A DNA stretch of 15,105 bases. Source: Pseudomonadota bacterium (GTDB taxonomy: Bacteria; Desulfobacterota; Syntrophia; Syntrophales; JADFWA01). A program made the position numbers and the translations under genes. Positions 13,775 to 15,105 of the stretch are shown here, piece by piece. How positions within the stretch are numbered: the first letter of the stretch is position 1; each line of letters starts with the position of its first letter. The stretch lies in contig JADFWA010000388.1 in the NCBI GenBank assembly GCA_015222855.1, forward strand, positions 1 through 15,105, read 5' to 3'. The notes under the pieces are model-generated. The model saw only the letters and a list, made by a program, of their open reading frames with translations. It was not told the DNA's origin and made no database searches.

Positions 13775-14647
13775 ATGAAGATCGATCTCCATATTCATTC
13801 GAAAAACGGATCTGATGGCAGGTGGTCTTTGGAGAAGATATTTGCGGAGGCCAACAGAAGAAATATCGACGTAATTTCTATTACCGATCATGATTCCATA
13901 TACAGTCAGGATGAAGCAAAGGCTCTGGCCGCGGAGTACGGGATCCGTTACCTGACCGGTGTTGAGCTAAATGTCACACTTACACATCCTGCATACAAAG
14001 ATGGAAAAGGGGTATCCCTTGATTTTCTCGGCTACGGATATGATGCCAATTATAAGCCACTGGTGAAAAAACTCCACGCGGTACGTGAGTTCAGGCAGAA
14101 ACGGGCGGAGAAAATACTCGAAAACATCAACAGGGAATTTCGAAAGGAAAACCTTAGAGAATTTACGAGCAGGGACATGGAAGAGATTCGGGCAAGTGTT
14201 GACGGATCATTTGGGCGGCCCCATATAGCGGACTACATGATTAAGAAAGGCATTGTTTCCGGCAGGCAGGAGGCTTTTGGCAAATACCTTGTAAAGTGTG
14301 ATGTGCCCAAGATGCCGATGAGTCTGGAAGAAGCTTCGGGATTAATAAGGGGCGCGGGGGGGAAACTCGTGCTAGCCCATCCGGGTGATCCGAATGGAAC
14401 CTCTCTGGTCTCTTTCACATCTTCTATCGAAGAACAGCTAAGGATCATTAAGGAGGTCATGATTCATTTCATAGACGGTATAGAATGCTGGCATCACAGA
14501 CATGACAGGGTAACAAGAGAATCATATTTGTCCTTCGCGAGAAGGGAAGGATTAATAGTAACAGGCGGATCGGACTGTCATCAGCAGCCGGTTATCATGG
14601 GTACGGTCGATGTGCCGGAATATGTAGCCCAACAGTTCGGTCTTTAA
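13775..14647 (+). CDS. PHP-domain metal-dependent phosphoesterase
   Basis: A 290-residue PHP-domain enzyme of the TrpH/YciV group, whose studied members hydrolyse 3',5'-nucleotide bisphosphates or the 5' ends of short RNAs with metal ions. Metal-ligand motifs are complete: DLHIHS (4-9), TDHD (37-40), GVE (62-64), GRPHIA (147-152), LAHPG (200-204), the IECWHHRHD segment (236-244) and GSDCHQ (265-270), where many relatives have GSDFH. Compared with the common form, a short extra segment around residues 205-230 follows AHPG. The ATG at 13775 is right before the conserved core. No Shine-Dalgarno is visible because a heptamer array abuts. A strong terminator-like hairpin follows at 14687. Confidence 0.9.
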   Translation: MKIDLHIHSKNGSDGRWSLEKIFAEANRRNIDVISITDHDSIYSQDEAKALAAEYGIRYLTGVELNVTLTHPAYKDGKGVSLDFLGYGYDANYKPLVKKLHAVREFRQKRAEKILENINREFRKENLREFTSRDMEEIRASVDGSFGRPHIADYMIKKGIVSGRQEAFGKYLVKCDVPKMPMSLEEASGLIRGAGGKLVLAHPGDPNGTSLVSFTSSIEEQLRIIKEVMIHFIDGIECWHHRHDRVTRESYLSFARREGLIVTGGSDCHQQPVIMGTVDVPEYVAQQFGL

Positions 14648-14686
14648 ATGTTGAAAACGGGCATGTTAAATGGTAGATGCATGAAT

Positions 14687-14731
14687 AATCCCCCCTGCCC
14701 CCCTTTAGAAGGGGGGGGGAAGGGGATTTTT
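14687..14731 (+). terminator. Rho-independent terminator of the PHP gene
   Basis: AATCCCC pairs with GGGGATT, and an inner C6TT/AAG6 stem closes a 3-nt loop, with a few unpaired bases between. ATTTTTA follows directly. It lies 40 bp after the PHP stop. It includes a run of nine G residues, which may vary in length. Confidence 0.75.
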
Positions 14732-14756
14732 AAGATTTGTTGTATAAGTGTTTGAT

Positions 14757-15105
14757 ATGTTGAAGAACGGATTTGAAAAAACCCAGGAAGAGCTGCTGAA
14801 GGAGAGAGCGGAGGTTCTCGGTCGGGCCGGGGATATGTTGTCGGCTGCCCTTCGGGAGTTAAATGAGATAGAGAAGGTAATTGATTATAAACTGGAATCT
14901 TTTAACAGGCTTCGAGATGACGCGGAACCGGATTATTTGGAGGAAGAAGCGGTCAGGGAGATTAATGCCGAGATAGTGAGATATAACAGGGCAAGGGAAT
15001 ATGCCAAGCTCAGATATTATTACCTTATTGTGATCAGGGAGGCCGTGGGTTTTCGCAGGCATAGACAGGTTGAAGAGATATACAGGATTCCTCCCCAAAA
15101 GAAGC
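14757..15105 (+). CDS. Unrecognised charged coiled-coil protein, 3' end outside window
   Basis: An open frame of 116 codons without a stop runs off the right edge. I do not recognise a family. The sequence is rich in Glu, Arg, Lys and Leu with heptad-like spacing over about residues 8-100 (for example EELLKERAEVLGRAGDML and REINAEIVRYNRAREY), suggesting a long helical or coiled-coil protein. A tyrosine-rich patch (LRYYYLIVIREAVGF) near residues 91-105 is followed by a basic segment. No signal peptide or membrane span is seen. ATG 14757 is used; an in-frame GTG at 14748 is possible. No Shine-Dalgarno is evident for either. Codon use looks like the flanking genes. A small regulatory, structural or DNA-associated protein are all possible. 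Confidence 0.7.
   Translation, partial: MLKNGFEKTQEELLKERAEVLGRAGDMLSAALRELNEIEKVIDYKLESFNRLRDDAEPDYLEEEAVREINAEIVRYNRAREYAKLRYYYLIVIREAVGFRRHRQVEEIYRIPPQKK

Noticed and set aside
14687..14731. G-quadruplex at the G-rich tract
   Set aside because: The G runs pair fully with the C runs just upstream, and the U-tract fits a terminator better.

Overview
The window is ordinary bacterial chromosome, densely coded, with intergenic gaps full of short repeats. Gene content (mtaB, mnmA, a lone Elp3-type radical SAM protein, a NIL-domain ferredoxin, a DUF1015 protein, a divergent MoaE-like protein) and the style of the intergenic repeats suggest an anaerobic deltaproteobacterium, in current terms Desulfobacterota, perhaps close to Syntrophales. 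That placement is inference from recognised families. No rRNA, tRNA, CRISPR array, transposase or prophage gene is visible.

Left part (1-6091, all minus strand): a translation and RNA-maintenance cluster read right to left as mnmA, mtaB, rnc, an Elp3-like radical SAM gene, era and the N-terminal part of der. The products thiolate tRNA (MnmA, MtaB), process double-stranded RNA (RNase III) and assemble ribosomes (Era, Der). mtaB and rnc overlap by 8 bp. The other junctions carry repeats, and two genes (rnc and the radical SAM gene) take their stop codons from repeat DNA.

Middle (6092-8780): accessory territory. A structured 400-bp gap is followed by a small two-helix membrane protein (plus strand), then an AT-rich ribbon-helix-helix/MazF toxin-antitoxin pair (minus) with a perfect sigma-70 consensus promoter and repeated operator-like half-sites. 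Next come a NIL-domain 2x[4Fe-4S] ferredoxin and a small YqiA-like hydrolase (both minus).

Right part (8781-15105): DUF1015 and a TrmN6-type tRNA methyltransferase form a plus-strand pair that overlaps tail-to-tail with a DciA-like DUF721 gene (minus). Then follow a MoaE-like gene (plus), a PfkB-family kinase (minus), a macro-domain hydrolase (minus), a PHP-domain phosphoesterase (plus) with a strong terminator-like hairpin, and the start of an unrecognised charged coiled-coil protein cut by the window edge.

The most notable non-coding content is of two kinds. (1) A 56-bp REPIN-like element has three full copies and one eroded half copy. Each full copy is two inverted REP hairpins, each with GTAG at its foot, and the two hairpins differ by compensatory base-pair changes. 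(2) About nine arrays of 7-10-bp units lie in intergenic gaps, most arranged as inverted arms around a short loop and sometimes around a further hairpin.
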